51,826 nt of DNA from Hyphomicrobiales bacterium (GTDB taxonomy: Bacteria; Pseudomonadota; Alphaproteobacteria; Rhizobiales; NORP267). Positions 17,138-25,582 of this stretch are shown here, piece after piece (positions within the stretch are counted from its first letter, which is position 1; every line of letters begins with the position of its first letter). The position numbers and the translations under genes were made by a program. The stretch is from assembly GCA_021775875.1 (NCBI GenBank), contig JAJFHA010000002.1, positions 294,228 through 346,053 of the forward strand. Direction: 5' to 3'. Below the pieces are notes generated by a model, which ran no database searches, was not told the DNA's origin, and worked only from the letters and a program-made list of their open reading frames with translations.

Positions 17138-18460
17138 CTATTCGCGATTGTCGACAATGCGCTGGGCCTTGCCTTCGGAACGGGCCACTTTGCCGGGCGC
17201 ATGTACCTCAACATCTATTGAAATGCCAACATTGTCTTTGACGGCTTTCTGGAGATAACTGGTCCCCTGTTTCTGAACCTCTTCCAGCGACAGGCCTGAT
17301 TGCGGACTGATCTCCACATGGGCACGCAGGCTTTCCAGATTTCCGACCTTGTAGCGCTCAAGTTGATAATGCGGCGACAAAAGATCGCTCTTCAGGATCA
17401 GTTCCTCGATCTGGCTCGGGAACACATTGACGCCCCGGATGATCATCATGTCGTCAGTGCGTCCGGTGATTTTCTCCATCCGGCGCATGGAACGCGCGGT
17501 CCCGGGCAGAAGCCGGGTCAGATCCCGTGTCCGGTAGCGGATGATTGGCAGGGCTTCTTTCGTTAGTGACGTGAATACCAACTCACCAAACTCGCCGTCT
17601 GGCAAAACTTCGCCGGTTTCGGGGTTGATGACTTCCGGGTAAAAATGATCTTCCCAAACGTGCAGGCCGTCTTTGGTTTCAATACATTCAGCCGATACGC
17701 CAGGGCCCATGACTTCTGACAAACCGTAAAGATCGACGGCATGTATGTCAGCGCGGCTCTCAATTTCTTTACGGACTTCTTCGGTCCAGGGTTCAGCCCC
17801 GTATATGCCGATTTTGAGGCTGGTATCGCGGGGGTCAACGCCCTGTTTGGCCATCTCGTCGAGAATATTGAGCATATAGGATGGTGTCACCATGATAATT
17901 TTGGGTTCAAAATCCACAATCAACTGAACCTGCCGGGCGGTCATGCCGCCGGACATTGGCACCACCATGCAGCCAAGCGCTTCGGCGCCGTAATGGACGC
18001 CCAATCCTCCGGTGAATAATCCGTAGCCGAAGGTTACATGCAATTTGTCCCCGGCGCGTCCGCCAGACGCCCGGATCGAGCGAGCCATGACGTGTGACCA
18101 GGTATCGATGTCGTTTTGGGTATAGCCAACCACGGTGGGCTGGCCGGTGGTGCCGGAAGAGGCGTGGACGCGCACAACCCTGTTTTGAGGAACGGCAAAC
18201 ATGCCAAATGGATAATTCTGGCGCAGGTCTTCTTTTGTTGTGAACGGAAACTTCGCCAGATCAGCAAGGGATTTCAGATCATCCGGGTGAGCGCCAATCG
18301 CATCAAATTTCTTCTTGTAATGCGCTACATTTTCGTAAGTGTGGGCCAGCGACCATTTCATCCGTTCCAGTTGGAGCGCTTCAATCTCGTCTCGGCTGGC
18401 AATCTCGATTGGGTCGAGTATTTTTGGATCAGGCGCATATTCGTTGGCAGTTCCGGTCAT
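17138..18460 (-). CDS. paaK: Phenylacetate-CoA ligase
   Basis: This 440-residue adenylate-forming enzyme has the AMP-binding P-loop VHASSGTTGQPTVVGYT at about 105-120, DLYGLSEVMGPGVS, and the C-terminal hinge YRTRDLTRLLPG followed by GRTDDMMIIRGVNVFPSQ. It activates phenylacetate with ATP and CoA in the cytoplasm, the first step of the paa pathway. It is divergent from paaG across a 272-base gap. The ring epoxidase paaABCDE and paaZ are not in the window, so either they lie elsewhere or this ligase serves another aryl acid. Confidence 0.93.
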   Translation of the reverse strand: MTGTANEYAPDPKILDPIEIASRDEIEALQLERMKWSLAHTYENVAHYKKKFDAIGAHPDDLKSLADLAKFPFTTKEDLRQNYPFGMFAVPQNRVVRVHASSGTTGQPTVVGYTQNDIDTWSHVMARSIRASGGRAGDKLHVTFGYGLFTGGLGVHYGAEALGCMVVPMSGGMTARQVQLIVDFEPKIIMVTPSYMLNILDEMAKQGVDPRDTSLKIGIYGAEPWTEEVRKEIESRADIHAVDLYGLSEVMGPGVSAECIETKDGLHVWEDHFYPEVINPETGEVLPDGEFGELVFTSLTKEALPIIRYRTRDLTRLLPGTARSMRRMEKITGRTDDMMIIRGVNVFPSQIEELILKSDLLSPHYQLERYKVGNLESLRAHVEISPQSGLSLEEVQKQGTSYLQKAVKDNVGISIDVEVHAPGKVARSEGKAQRIVDNRE

Positions 18461-18732
18461 CCCGTTTTTCCTCTGGCTCTGGTTACCCGCAGCACCAGAC
18501 TGTTCTAATTTATTGATCCGGTTACATTACCGATTTACCGACAGGTTACGCAACCGTTTCAATTTTCCACAGCGTTTTCTCCCTGACACAGTGGCTTCAG
18601 TGTCGGAGTATCTTGCTTAAATTGGACACTCACCACTGGCAAGCCTGGACAGGCGATACAGTTCCATTTTGACTATTACGATGCCGAGCTTACAGCTATC
18701 ATGTGATCAGAAAATGCTTTGGAGACGATGAT

Positions 18733-19524
18733 TTGAGCGAACTAACAGTTAAACTGGATATTTCCGATAATGTTGCGCTTGTAACATTGAACCGGCCGGA
18801 AGCGCTGAATTCATTCACCACCGAGATGCACGCAACACTTGTGTCTGTGTTGGATCAGGTTGAGGCTGATAAATCTGTCCGGGCGCTTGTTCTAACTGGG
18901 GCGGGGCGCGGGTTTTGTGCAGGGCAGGATTTGAACGAGCGCAAACGCGGTCCCAATGACCCGCCGCCTGATCTCAGCATCAATCTGAATAAATATTATA
19001 ACCCGCTGGTCAAGCGGCTGTATAATTTCCCGGTTCCGACAATCGCCGCGATCAACGGTGTTGCGGCGGGTGCCGGGGCCAATGTGGCGCTTTCCTGCGA
19101 TATGCTGTTTGCGGCCAGAAGCGCCAAATTCATCCAGGCTTTTTCAAAAATCGGATTGTCACCTGATGCCGGTGGCACCTGGTTTCTGCCGCGACTTGTG
19201 GGCCGCGCCAAAGCGCTTGGGTTGGTTTTGAGTGCCGAACCCTTGTCGGCTGAAGAAGCCGAGCGGATCGGCTTGATCTGGAAAGTGGTGGATGACGAGG
19301 CGCTGATGGAAACCGTAATGAATACGGCCCGGCAATTTGCCCAGGGGCCAACGGCGGGCTATCGCAGAATTAAGGAGAATTTTGCGGTGAGCACGTTCAA
19401 TAGCCTTGAAGACCAATTGGATATCGAGCGCGATGGCCAGCGTGAACTGGGGCTTACCCATGATTATATGGAAGGCACCACGTCGTTTCTTGAAAAACGC
19501 AAACCCGTATTCAAGGGCGAATAG
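18733..19524 (+). CDS. paaG: PaaG-type enoyl-CoA hydratase/isomerase
   Basis: This 263-residue crotonase has VALVTLNRPEALNSF, GRGFCAGQDLNERKRG (oxyanion hole) and NGVAAGAGANVALSCD. GFCAGQDLNER is typical of PaaG, the 2-(1,2-epoxy-1,2-dihydrophenyl)acetyl-CoA isomerase that opens the epoxide to the oxepin. TTG at 18733 is preferred to GTG at 18703 because TTGGAGA stands about 7 bases before it and the protein then has the PaaG length. It is followed by paaJ after 61 bases in the same direction. Confidence 0.85.
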   Translation: MSELTVKLDISDNVALVTLNRPEALNSFTTEMHATLVSVLDQVEADKSVRALVLTGAGRGFCAGQDLNERKRGPNDPPPDLSINLNKYYNPLVKRLYNFPVPTIAAINGVAAGAGANVALSCDMLFAARSAKFIQAFSKIGLSPDAGGTWFLPRLVGRAKALGLVLSAEPLSAEEAERIGLIWKVVDDEALMETVMNTARQFAQGPTAGYRRIKENFAVSTFNSLEDQLDIERDGQRELGLTHDYMEGTTSFLEKRKPVFKGE

Positions 19525-19585
19525 ACGCTAGCGCCTATCCGCTATATATCTGAGAAAACATACTCTTTAAGCAGGAAAATTAATC

Positions 19586-20788
19586 ATGGCCGAAGCCTTT
19601 ATTTGCGATGCAGTCAGAACCCCGATTGGCCGTTACGGAGGCGGGCTTTCTTCGGTACGTGCCGATGACCTGGGGGCGATCCCGATCAAGGCGCTGATCG
19701 AGCGCAACAAAAAGGCGGATTGGGCGCAGGTTGACGATGTGGTCTATGGCTGTGCCAACCAGGCCGGCGAAGACAACCGTAATGTCGCCCGGATGTCGCT
19801 GTTGCTGGCGGGGTTGCAGGAAACCATTCCTGGCGCCACCGTTAACCGTTTGTGCGGTTCGGGCATGGAGGCGATCGGCTCTGTGGCGCGGGCAATTCGG
19901 GCGGGTGAAATGTCGTTTGCTATCGGCGGCGGCGTCGAGAGCATGTCGCGGGCTCCGTTTGTCATGGGCAAGGCAGATACCGCATTTTCCCGTCAAAACG
20001 AAATGTACGACACGACCCTTGGCTGGCGCTTTGTCAACAAGTTGATGAAAGACCAGTATGGTATCGATACCATGCCGGAAACGGCTGAAAATGTTGCCGA
20101 GGACTGGCAGGTTGGCCGGGAAGATCAGGATAAATTTGCCCTCCGCTCCCAGGAAAAAGCCGCCGCTTCTGTTGCCAGTGGCCGACTGGCGAAAGAAATC
20201 ACGCCGGTCACCATTCCTCAACGCAAGGGCGATCCGGTTGTCGTTGACAGGGACGAACATCCGCGCCTCACCAGCCTTGAAAAACTGGCTGCGCTGCGCA
20301 CGCCGTTTCGTGAAGGTGGCACCGTGACGGCTGGCAATGCGTCGGGCATCAATGATGGCTCCTGCGCGGTTATTGTTGCGAGTGAAGATGCTGCCAAAAC
20401 ACACGGGCTGGAACCCCGTGCCCGAATCTTGGGAATGGCATCGATGGGGCTTATGCCCCGGGTCATGGGGTATGGCCCGGTTCCTGCGACACGCAAGTTA
20501 CTGGACCGTCTCGGCCTCAAAATCGACGATATGGATGTTATCGAACTCAATGAGGCGTTTGCGTCACAGGGTCTGGCGGTGTTGCGGAACCTGAATGTTG
20601 CTGACGACGATTCCCGAGTTAATCCAAATGGTGGCGCGATTGCACTCGGCCATCCGCTTGGCATGTCAGGGGCAAGACTGGTTTTGACAGCGACCCAGGA
20701 GTTGCATGAAAAGCATGGCCGTTATGCGCTGTGCACCATGTGCATTGGCGTTGGGCAAGGTATCGCGATGATCGTTGAACGGGTCTAG
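19586..20788 (+). CDS. paaJ: 3-oxoadipyl-CoA / 3-oxo-5,6-dehydrosuberyl-CoA thiolase
   Basis: This 400-residue thiolase has Cys90 in NRLCGSGMEA, GGVESMSRAPFVMGK, His356 in ALGHPLGMSGARL and Cys386 in MCIGVGQGIAMIVERV. The N-terminus AFICDAVRTPIGRYGGGLS is that of PcaF/PaaJ thiolases, which cleave 3-oxoadipyl-CoA to succinyl-CoA and acetyl-CoA at the end of the phenylacetate or protocatechuate pathway. AGGA lies before the ATG. It forms a short operon with paaG. Confidence 0.9.
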   Translation: MAEAFICDAVRTPIGRYGGGLSSVRADDLGAIPIKALIERNKKADWAQVDDVVYGCANQAGEDNRNVARMSLLLAGLQETIPGATVNRLCGSGMEAIGSVARAIRAGEMSFAIGGGVESMSRAPFVMGKADTAFSRQNEMYDTTLGWRFVNKLMKDQYGIDTMPETAENVAEDWQVGREDQDKFALRSQEKAAASVASGRLAKEITPVTIPQRKGDPVVVDRDEHPRLTSLEKLAALRTPFREGGTVTAGNASGINDGSCAVIVASEDAAKTHGLEPRARILGMASMGLMPRVMGYGPVPATRKLLDRLGLKIDDMDVIELNEAFASQGLAVLRNLNVADDDSRVNPNGGAIALGHPLGMSGARLVLTATQELHEKHGRYALCTMCIGVGQGIAMIVERV

Positions 20789-20847
20789 ATCTTTCCCGGA
20801 CTGATTCAAAAAAACAATTTAATCGGTTGTAATTAAAAGGATTTTTA

Positions 20848-21084
20848 TCAAAAAGCCTTGAAGGTTATGATCGTTCTTGTGTCTTCGATGCCGTCAAATA
20901 CATGGACATGTTTGGCAACGAAATGGCCGATATCTTCGTCGTCATCGACGTAAAATTTTACCAGAAGGTCAAACTCACCAGCGGTTGAATAAATTTCGGA
21001 AGCGATTTCCGCGTCGGCGATCTGGCTGGCCACTTCGTAGCATCTGCCGAGCTTGCATTTGAACTGGACGAAGAACGGTACCAT
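20848..21084 (-). CDS. Stand-alone Lrp/AsnC ligand-binding (RAM) domain protein
   Basis: This 78-residue protein consists only of the effector-binding domain of Lrp/AsnC regulators: VPFFVQFKCKLGRCYEVA, the GEFDLLVKFYVDDDEDIG core and the C-terminal strand TRTIITFKAF. There is no helix-turn-helix. Such stand-alone RAM proteins form oligomers that sense amino acids or CoA metabolites. It faces the end of paaJ and starts just before the divergent aldo/keto reductase. Its role in controlling either is speculative. Confidence 0.8.
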   Translation of the reverse strand: MVPFFVQFKCKLGRCYEVASQIADAEIASEIYSTAGEFDLLVKFYVDDDEDIGHFVAKHVHVFDGIEDTRTIITFKAF

Positions 21085-21206
21085 TGGGCTTTCCCTGTCG
21101 TGACTGATGTTTCATTATAGGCATCACGTCACTATCGCTAAGCTAATCGGTGCAAGCCGTCAATTTTCAGTTACGAAAAATAGCGCCGGAAACATAAAGG
21201 ATTATC

Positions 21207-22178
21207 ATGGAATTTCGTCAATTGGGACGCACTGGACTGAAAGTCTCGGAGCTTTGTTTCGGCACAATGTCGTTTGGCGGGGATGCGGATGAAGCAGAAT
21301 CAGCGCACATGTATGCAGCCTGCCGCGATCTTGGGATCAATTTTTTTGATTGCGCCGATGCCTATAGCCGGGGCAAGGCCGAAGAAATTCTGGGCAAATT
21401 GATTGCAACGGAACGCAACGATCTGATCATCACTTCCAAATGTTTCATGTCGATGTCGGATGATATCAATAGCGGTGGTGCCAACCGGCGGCATATTCTG
21501 AGCGCTGTTGAAGCCAGTTTGCAGCGAATGGGCACCGATCGGCTGGATGTCTTTTTCATGCATCGTTGGGATAATGTGGTGCCGCTTGAGGAAACTCTGC
21601 GCGCGCTTGAAGATCTGGTGAGCCAGGGCAAGGTGCTTTATCTCGGGGCCAGTAATTATTCAGCATGGCAAATCGCCAAAGGGCTGGGCATTTCCGAACG
21701 TCGCAGCGGGCCACGGTTTGATGTCATCCAACCGATGTATAATCTGGTAAAACGCCAGGCTGAAGTAGAGATATTTCCGTTGGCTGAAGCCGAACAATTG
21801 GGAGTTATTACCTATAGCCCTGTCGGGGGCGGATTGTTGAGCGGCAAATATGGCCCGAACAATCGCCCGGATGGCGGACGGTTGATGACCAATGCAGAAT
21901 ATACTGCTCGCTACGGCGAAGACTGGGCTTTTGATGTGGCAGGTGCGTTTGCTGAATTCGCCAAAGCGAAAAACATCCACCCTGTCAGTTTGGCTGTTTC
22001 ATGGGCGGCAGCGCACTCCGCCGTTTCATGTCCGATTGTCGGGGCGCGATCTTTGGAACAGCTTCAACCTTCACTTGACGCGATCAATGTCGATATGAAT
22101 TCAGAACTATATGGCGAGATAACCGCGTTGACCCGTCAGCCACCACCGGCTACCGACCGGCTTGAAGAAGCAGGTTAG
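21207..22178 (+). CDS. Aldo/keto reductase
   Basis: This is a 323-residue NAD(P)H-dependent oxidoreductase of the AKR fold. The catalytic tetrad is visible as Asp48 and Tyr53 in FFDCADAYSRG, Lys78 in IITSKC and His119 in VFFMHRWDN. YSPVGGGLLSGKYG and PIVGARSLEQLQPSLDAI form the cofactor site. It resembles the YajO/AKR11-type group. AAAGGA precedes the ATG. The stop codon overlaps the convergent hydrolase stop (TTAG). The substrate is unknown. Confidence 0.9.
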   Translation: MEFRQLGRTGLKVSELCFGTMSFGGDADEAESAHMYAACRDLGINFFDCADAYSRGKAEEILGKLIATERNDLIITSKCFMSMSDDINSGGANRRHILSAVEASLQRMGTDRLDVFFMHRWDNVVPLEETLRALEDLVSQGKVLYLGASNYSAWQIAKGLGISERRSGPRFDVIQPMYNLVKRQAEVEIFPLAEAEQLGVITYSPVGGGLLSGKYGPNNRPDGGRLMTNAEYTARYGEDWAFDVAGAFAEFAKAKNIHPVSLAVSWAAAHSAVSCPIVGARSLEQLQPSLDAINVDMNSELYGEITALTRQPPPATDRLEEAG

Positions 22179-23062
22179 GATTCAAGCGCGTTCCGGGCCA
22201 GTTCTGCAAATTGTTTGGTCATTTTGCTTTTCGGGTCGGAAAGGGCGTCGATGATGGTGAAATGATTATCGTTTTTTCCGGCATGATGGCTCGTTGTGAG
22301 TCCTGACTTTTTCCAACGCTTCGCAATCTCCCTGGTCTGCCAATGGAAAGCTTTGCTTTCTGCGCCACCGACCCAGGCATGAAGATTGCCGGATGTGGGG
22401 GCATCGTGGAGCAGGGGGCTCCAGCTTGTAGCTTCATCTGCGCTCATGCCTGCTTTTTCGTTGATACTGGTCACCACCAGATCGCGCAGGTCGAACAGGC
22501 CAGAGATCGGTAATCCGTTGGTCACCAGATCAGACGGTGCGCCCATGGCGCTGAAATCACGGACCATCATGGCGGCGGTCAAGTGCCCACCCGCTGAATG
22601 GCCGCCAACTGCGATCCTGCGTCCGTAATTGCGCCAGACCCAGGTACAGGCAGCGGCAATCTGATCTGTGATCAGGCCAACATTTGCTTCAGGGCAAAGA
22701 TTGTAAGAAGGCATGACAACGGCGATGCCGTTGCTGTTCAATCCGTTTGCCAGATGGCTGAAATTCTTGCGGTCCTGAGACTGCCAATATCCGCCATGGA
22801 TGAAGACAGCGATAGGGCAGGTCTGGCGGTCGGTATCTTTCGGCCAGAAAATATCAAGGAAGGTGCGGTCTGTGCCGCCAGCCACCGGATCGAGATACGG
22901 AATATCGAGTGCGCATTCCGCTGATTGGCGAAATTCGGTCGCGTCAGTGATCCAGGCTTCTATCAATTCAGCGGCGTTCGGGACCGCAGCGCGCGCGTTA
23001 TATCCAGCCTCACAGAGTGCCGTGAAATCAGTGTCTTCAGACTTTCCGGCTGCTGTGTACAT
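22175..23062 (-). CDS. Alpha/beta hydrolase, kynurenine-formamidase-like
   Basis: From ATG 23062 (AAGGA upstream) this is 295 residues; the open frame extends to 23176 but without a better start. HGGYWQ (89-94) is the oxyanion motif of the hormone-sensitive-lipase/BD-FAE group, Ser156 is in VGGHSAGGHL and the histidine is in NDNHFTIID near the C-terminus. This set is typical of arylformamidase or carboxylesterase relatives. The reverse complement of its 3' end overlaps the aldo/keto reductase stop by 4 bases. Confidence 0.82.
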   Translation of the reverse strand: MYTAAGKSEDTDFTALCEAGYNARAAVPNAAELIEAWITDATEFRQSAECALDIPYLDPVAGGTDRTFLDIFWPKDTDRQTCPIAVFIHGGYWQSQDRKNFSHLANGLNSNGIAVVMPSYNLCPEANVGLITDQIAAACTWVWRNYGRRIAVGGHSAGGHLTAAMMVRDFSAMGAPSDLVTNGLPISGLFDLRDLVVTSINEKAGMSADEATSWSPLLHDAPTSGNLHAWVGGAESKAFHWQTREIAKRWKKSGLTTSHHAGKNDNHFTIIDALSDPKSKMTKQFAELARNALES

Positions 23063-23182
23063 GGATATATCCTTGCGCTTATCTTTATCTAAGAATTGAG
23101 ATTTTATCTGACCAGATCTGTTCTGGATACCCCGTGGGCCATTGTCTTGAGGAGGGGTTTCCTGTACCAAGAACATATCTCA

Positions 23183-23267
23183 TTGGGGTGCCCGTAATTA
23201 AGCGGGCTGAGAGGTGCCAGGCATCAACTCTTTGAACCTGATCCGGATTATGCCGGCGGAGGGAAGT
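23183..23267 (+). promoter_or_regulatory. TPP (THI-box) riboswitch
   Basis: The conserved thi-box is complete. GGGGTGCCCG at the 5' arm is followed by GGGCTGAGAGG (pyrimidine-sensor helix, CUGAGA), then CTTTGAACCTGATCCGGATT and ATGCCGGCGGAGGGAAG. It binds thiamine pyrophosphate and shuts off gene expression. The GGAGG near 23257 that forms the conserved 3' part also serves as the ribosome-binding site of thiM, whose ATG is 5 bases past the element. Control is therefore most likely at translation initiation. No clear promoter could be picked out in the 120 bases upstream. Confidence 0.95.
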
Positions 23268-23271
23268 TGAG

Positions 23272-24057
23272 ATGGATGAACTGACAAAAAAATCAATGTT
23301 GAGCGATTTACTGAGTGGGCAGAGAGATTCTATTGCCCGGCTTCGTGACTCCAGCCCGCGCGTTCACTGTATTACAAATCTGGCAGCTAACAATTTTACA
23401 GCAAATGTTTTGCTGGCACTTGGTGCGATACCAAGCCTGACATCTTCACCGGAAGAAGTTCCGGATTTTGTCGCGCGCTCGAATGTTATGCTTATCAATC
23501 TTGGCACTTTGGATATGGGTCGCAAAGACGCGATCAGAACCGGCATCGAGGTGGCGGCAGAATATGGCAAACCCTGGGTGCTTGACCCTGCCTTTGCGAA
23601 TGCGTCATCGACGCGGTTGATTTTTGCGATTCAATTATTGAAATTGCGCCCTCTGGTGATCCGCGCCAATCAGGTGGAAATTGGCGCTTTGTGCGACGGG
23701 GTTGATGTTACCGGTACCGCGCGGGATTTAGCGCTGGCGACCGGAAGCTCGGTGGCGGCGACCGGGGAAACCGATATTGTAACCAACGGCGTGCTGGACT
23801 TCACGCTAACCGGTGGGCACCCAATTATGGCGCAAGTTACGGCGGTTGGGTGCGTCACCAGCGCCATTGTTGCGGCGATGCTGACGGTTGAGCCGGACCC
23901 GCTGAAAGCGACACTTCTGGCGCTGACAATTGCGAGTGTTGCCGGGGAAAAAGCTGCTTCACGCGCCCGGGGTCCCGGCTCGTTTCACTTTGAATTTCTC
24001 GACGCTCTGTATGAAATCGATGATGCGGCACTTCGTGAGGGGGCTAAAATTTCGTGA
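23272..24057 (+). CDS. thiM: Hydroxyethylthiazole kinase
   Basis: This 261-residue ribokinase-like enzyme phosphorylates 4-methyl-5-(2-hydroxyethyl)thiazole for thiamine salvage. VHCITNLAANNFTANVLLAL, IRANQVEIGALCDG and ATGETDIVTNG are ThiM signatures. The anion-hole cysteine lies in VTAVGCVTSAIVAAM, where the usual GTGC is AVGC. It is the first gene behind the TPP riboswitch and overlaps thiE by 4 bases (GTGA). Confidence 0.95.
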   Translation: MDELTKKSMLSDLLSGQRDSIARLRDSSPRVHCITNLAANNFTANVLLALGAIPSLTSSPEEVPDFVARSNVMLINLGTLDMGRKDAIRTGIEVAAEYGKPWVLDPAFANASSTRLIFAIQLLKLRPLVIRANQVEIGALCDGVDVTGTARDLALATGSSVAATGETDIVTNGVLDFTLTGGHPIMAQVTAVGCVTSAIVAAMLTVEPDPLKATLLALTIASVAGEKAASRARGPGSFHFEFLDALYEIDDAALREGAKIS

Positions 24058-24719
24058 ATAAAGTGGATTTGCGCCTTTACGGATTGATCGACCCGGAAAC
24101 CGCCGGGGGACATGATCTCTGCGACCTTGCAGACGCCATGTGCGCGGGTGGGGTTACTTTGATCCAGCTGCGCGACAAAAGAAGCGATACGGGCGAGATG
24201 GTGCGTTTGGCGCGACAACTCAAAGAAACCCTCATTGCCCACAATGTGCCGCTTTTGATCAACGACCGGGTTGACGTTGCCTTTTCTTCGAGAGCTGACG
24301 GCGTTCATCTGGGCCAAAGCGATCTGGACGTTGCGGATGCTCGCGCGATCCTTGGAGAAGATGCGATTATCGGGCTTTCTGTTCGTGACCACGCAGAAGC
24401 TGATGTCGCTCCCTTGGATATGCTCGATTATGTGGCTTTTGGCGGGGTATTTGTGACCACCAGCAAGGTCAACAAGGCAACCCCAATCGGGTTGGATGGA
24501 TTGCGGGCATTGTCCAATTCGCTTCGGGTGCGGCAGCCCGGTTTTCCCATATGCGCGATTGCCGGGATTAATTCTGACAATGCACCCGGGGTGATTGAAG
24601 CCGGGGCCGACGGGGTCGCGGTTATCTCGGCGCTGTCAGGTGTCAGCGATCCAGCCAAAGCGGCCCGGCAATTTAGGGCAGGCATCGATGCGGCGCTTGT
24701 TGCCCGGAGGCGATCATGA
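24054..24719 (+). CDS. thiE: Thiamine-phosphate synthase
   Basis: This 221-residue TIM-barrel enzyme joins HMP-PP with thiazole phosphate. It shows VTLIQLRDKRSDTGEM (substrate lysine and arginine), LLINDRVDVAFSSRADGVHL, VAFGGVFVTTSKVNKATPIG (phosphate site; usually GPxxxTxTK) and GVIEAGADGVAVISAL. The GTG start overlaps the thiM stop and the end overlaps thiD (ATGA). The operon makes thiamine phosphate from salvaged precursors; thiC and thiG are absent here. Confidence 0.94.
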   Translation: MNKVDLRLYGLIDPETAGGHDLCDLADAMCAGGVTLIQLRDKRSDTGEMVRLARQLKETLIAHNVPLLINDRVDVAFSSRADGVHLGQSDLDVADARAILGEDAIIGLSVRDHAEADVAPLDMLDYVAFGGVFVTTSKVNKATPIGLDGLRALSNSLRVRQPGFPICAIAGINSDNAPGVIEAGADGVAVISALSGVSDPAKAARQFRAGIDAALVARRRS

Positions 24720-25582
24720 CCGCGATTGCCGTTACAATTGCTGGATCAGACCCGTCAGGTGGTGCTGGTATTCAGGCAGACTTGAAAACTTTCGCGGCGC
24801 TCAATGTCTATGGCGCCAGCATCATAACCGCCCTGACCGCACAAAACACCCACGGTGTGCAGGGCGTTCATGAAATTCCACCTGAATTTGTCGAGGCGCA
24901 AATCGAATCAGTTTTTTCCGACCTTGCAATCGGGGCGGTCAAAATCGGGATGGTGGGAATTGCCGAAACTGCTGAGATGATCGCAGAAGGTCTCGACAGA
25001 TACGAGCAGCGCAATGTGGTCCTGGACCCGGTTATGGTGGCGACCAGCGGCGACCAATTGATTGATGATGACGCCATTGAGGCCGTTCGTGATCTGCTGT
25101 TTCCCCGCGCCATGCTGGTAACGCCAAATCTTGCTGAAGCGGCTCACTTGCTGGAAACCCGGATTGCTGAATCTGATGAAGAGATGGCAGCCCAGGCGGA
25201 AGCCCTATTTGATTTTGGACCTCAGGCCGTGCTCATCAAGGGCGGCCACATGGTCGGTCAAGAAGAAGCCGTTGATGTTTTCTACGATGGTGAGGAACCT
25301 GCTCGCCTCGGGGCGGAGCTGATCGCTACTGAAAATACGCACGGCACAGGATGTACCTTGTCGTCGGCCATCGCGGCGTCTTTGGCGCACGGGTTCAATC
25401 TACCCCGGTCAGTGGCACACGCCAAATCCTACATTACCGAAGCGATCCGGCACGCAGAAGAAATCGTCGTTGGGTCCGGCCATGGTCCGGTTCATCATTT
25501 TCACGCGGTCTGGGGCTATCTACCGGTGCTCGGGGTTCCGGCTGCGAAAACTCTGGATGAAGAAGGAGATGATCATGAGTAA
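24716..25582 (+). CDS. thiD: Hydroxymethylpyrimidine / phosphomethylpyrimidine kinase
   Basis: This 288-residue ribokinase-fold enzyme carries IAGSDPSGGAGIQADLKTF, ITALTAQNTHGV, DPVMVATSGDQL, LVTPNLAEAAHLL and the catalytic loop NTHGTGCTLSSAIAA. It phosphorylates HMP twice to HMP-PP. The tail after HHFHAVW is about 20 residues longer than in typical ThiD (PVLGVPAAKTLDEEGDDHE). It overlaps thiE by 4 bases and the TRAP binding protein by 8 bases. Confidence 0.95.
   Translation: MTAIAVTIAGSDPSGGAGIQADLKTFAALNVYGASIITALTAQNTHGVQGVHEIPPEFVEAQIESVFSDLAIGAVKIGMVGIAETAEMIAEGLDRYEQRNVVLDPVMVATSGDQLIDDDAIEAVRDLLFPRAMLVTPNLAEAAHLLETRIAESDEEMAAQAEALFDFGPQAVLIKGGHMVGQEEAVDVFYDGEEPARLGAELIATENTHGTGCTLSSAIAASLAHGFNLPRSVAHAKSYITEAIRHAEEIVVGSGHGPVHHFHAVWGYLPVLGVPAAKTLDEEGDDHE

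Noticed and set aside
19580-20404. Long 274-codon minus-strand ORF
   Set aside because: It is antisense to the thiolase paaJ, which has all catalytic motifs; composition is Arg/His-rich as in shadows.
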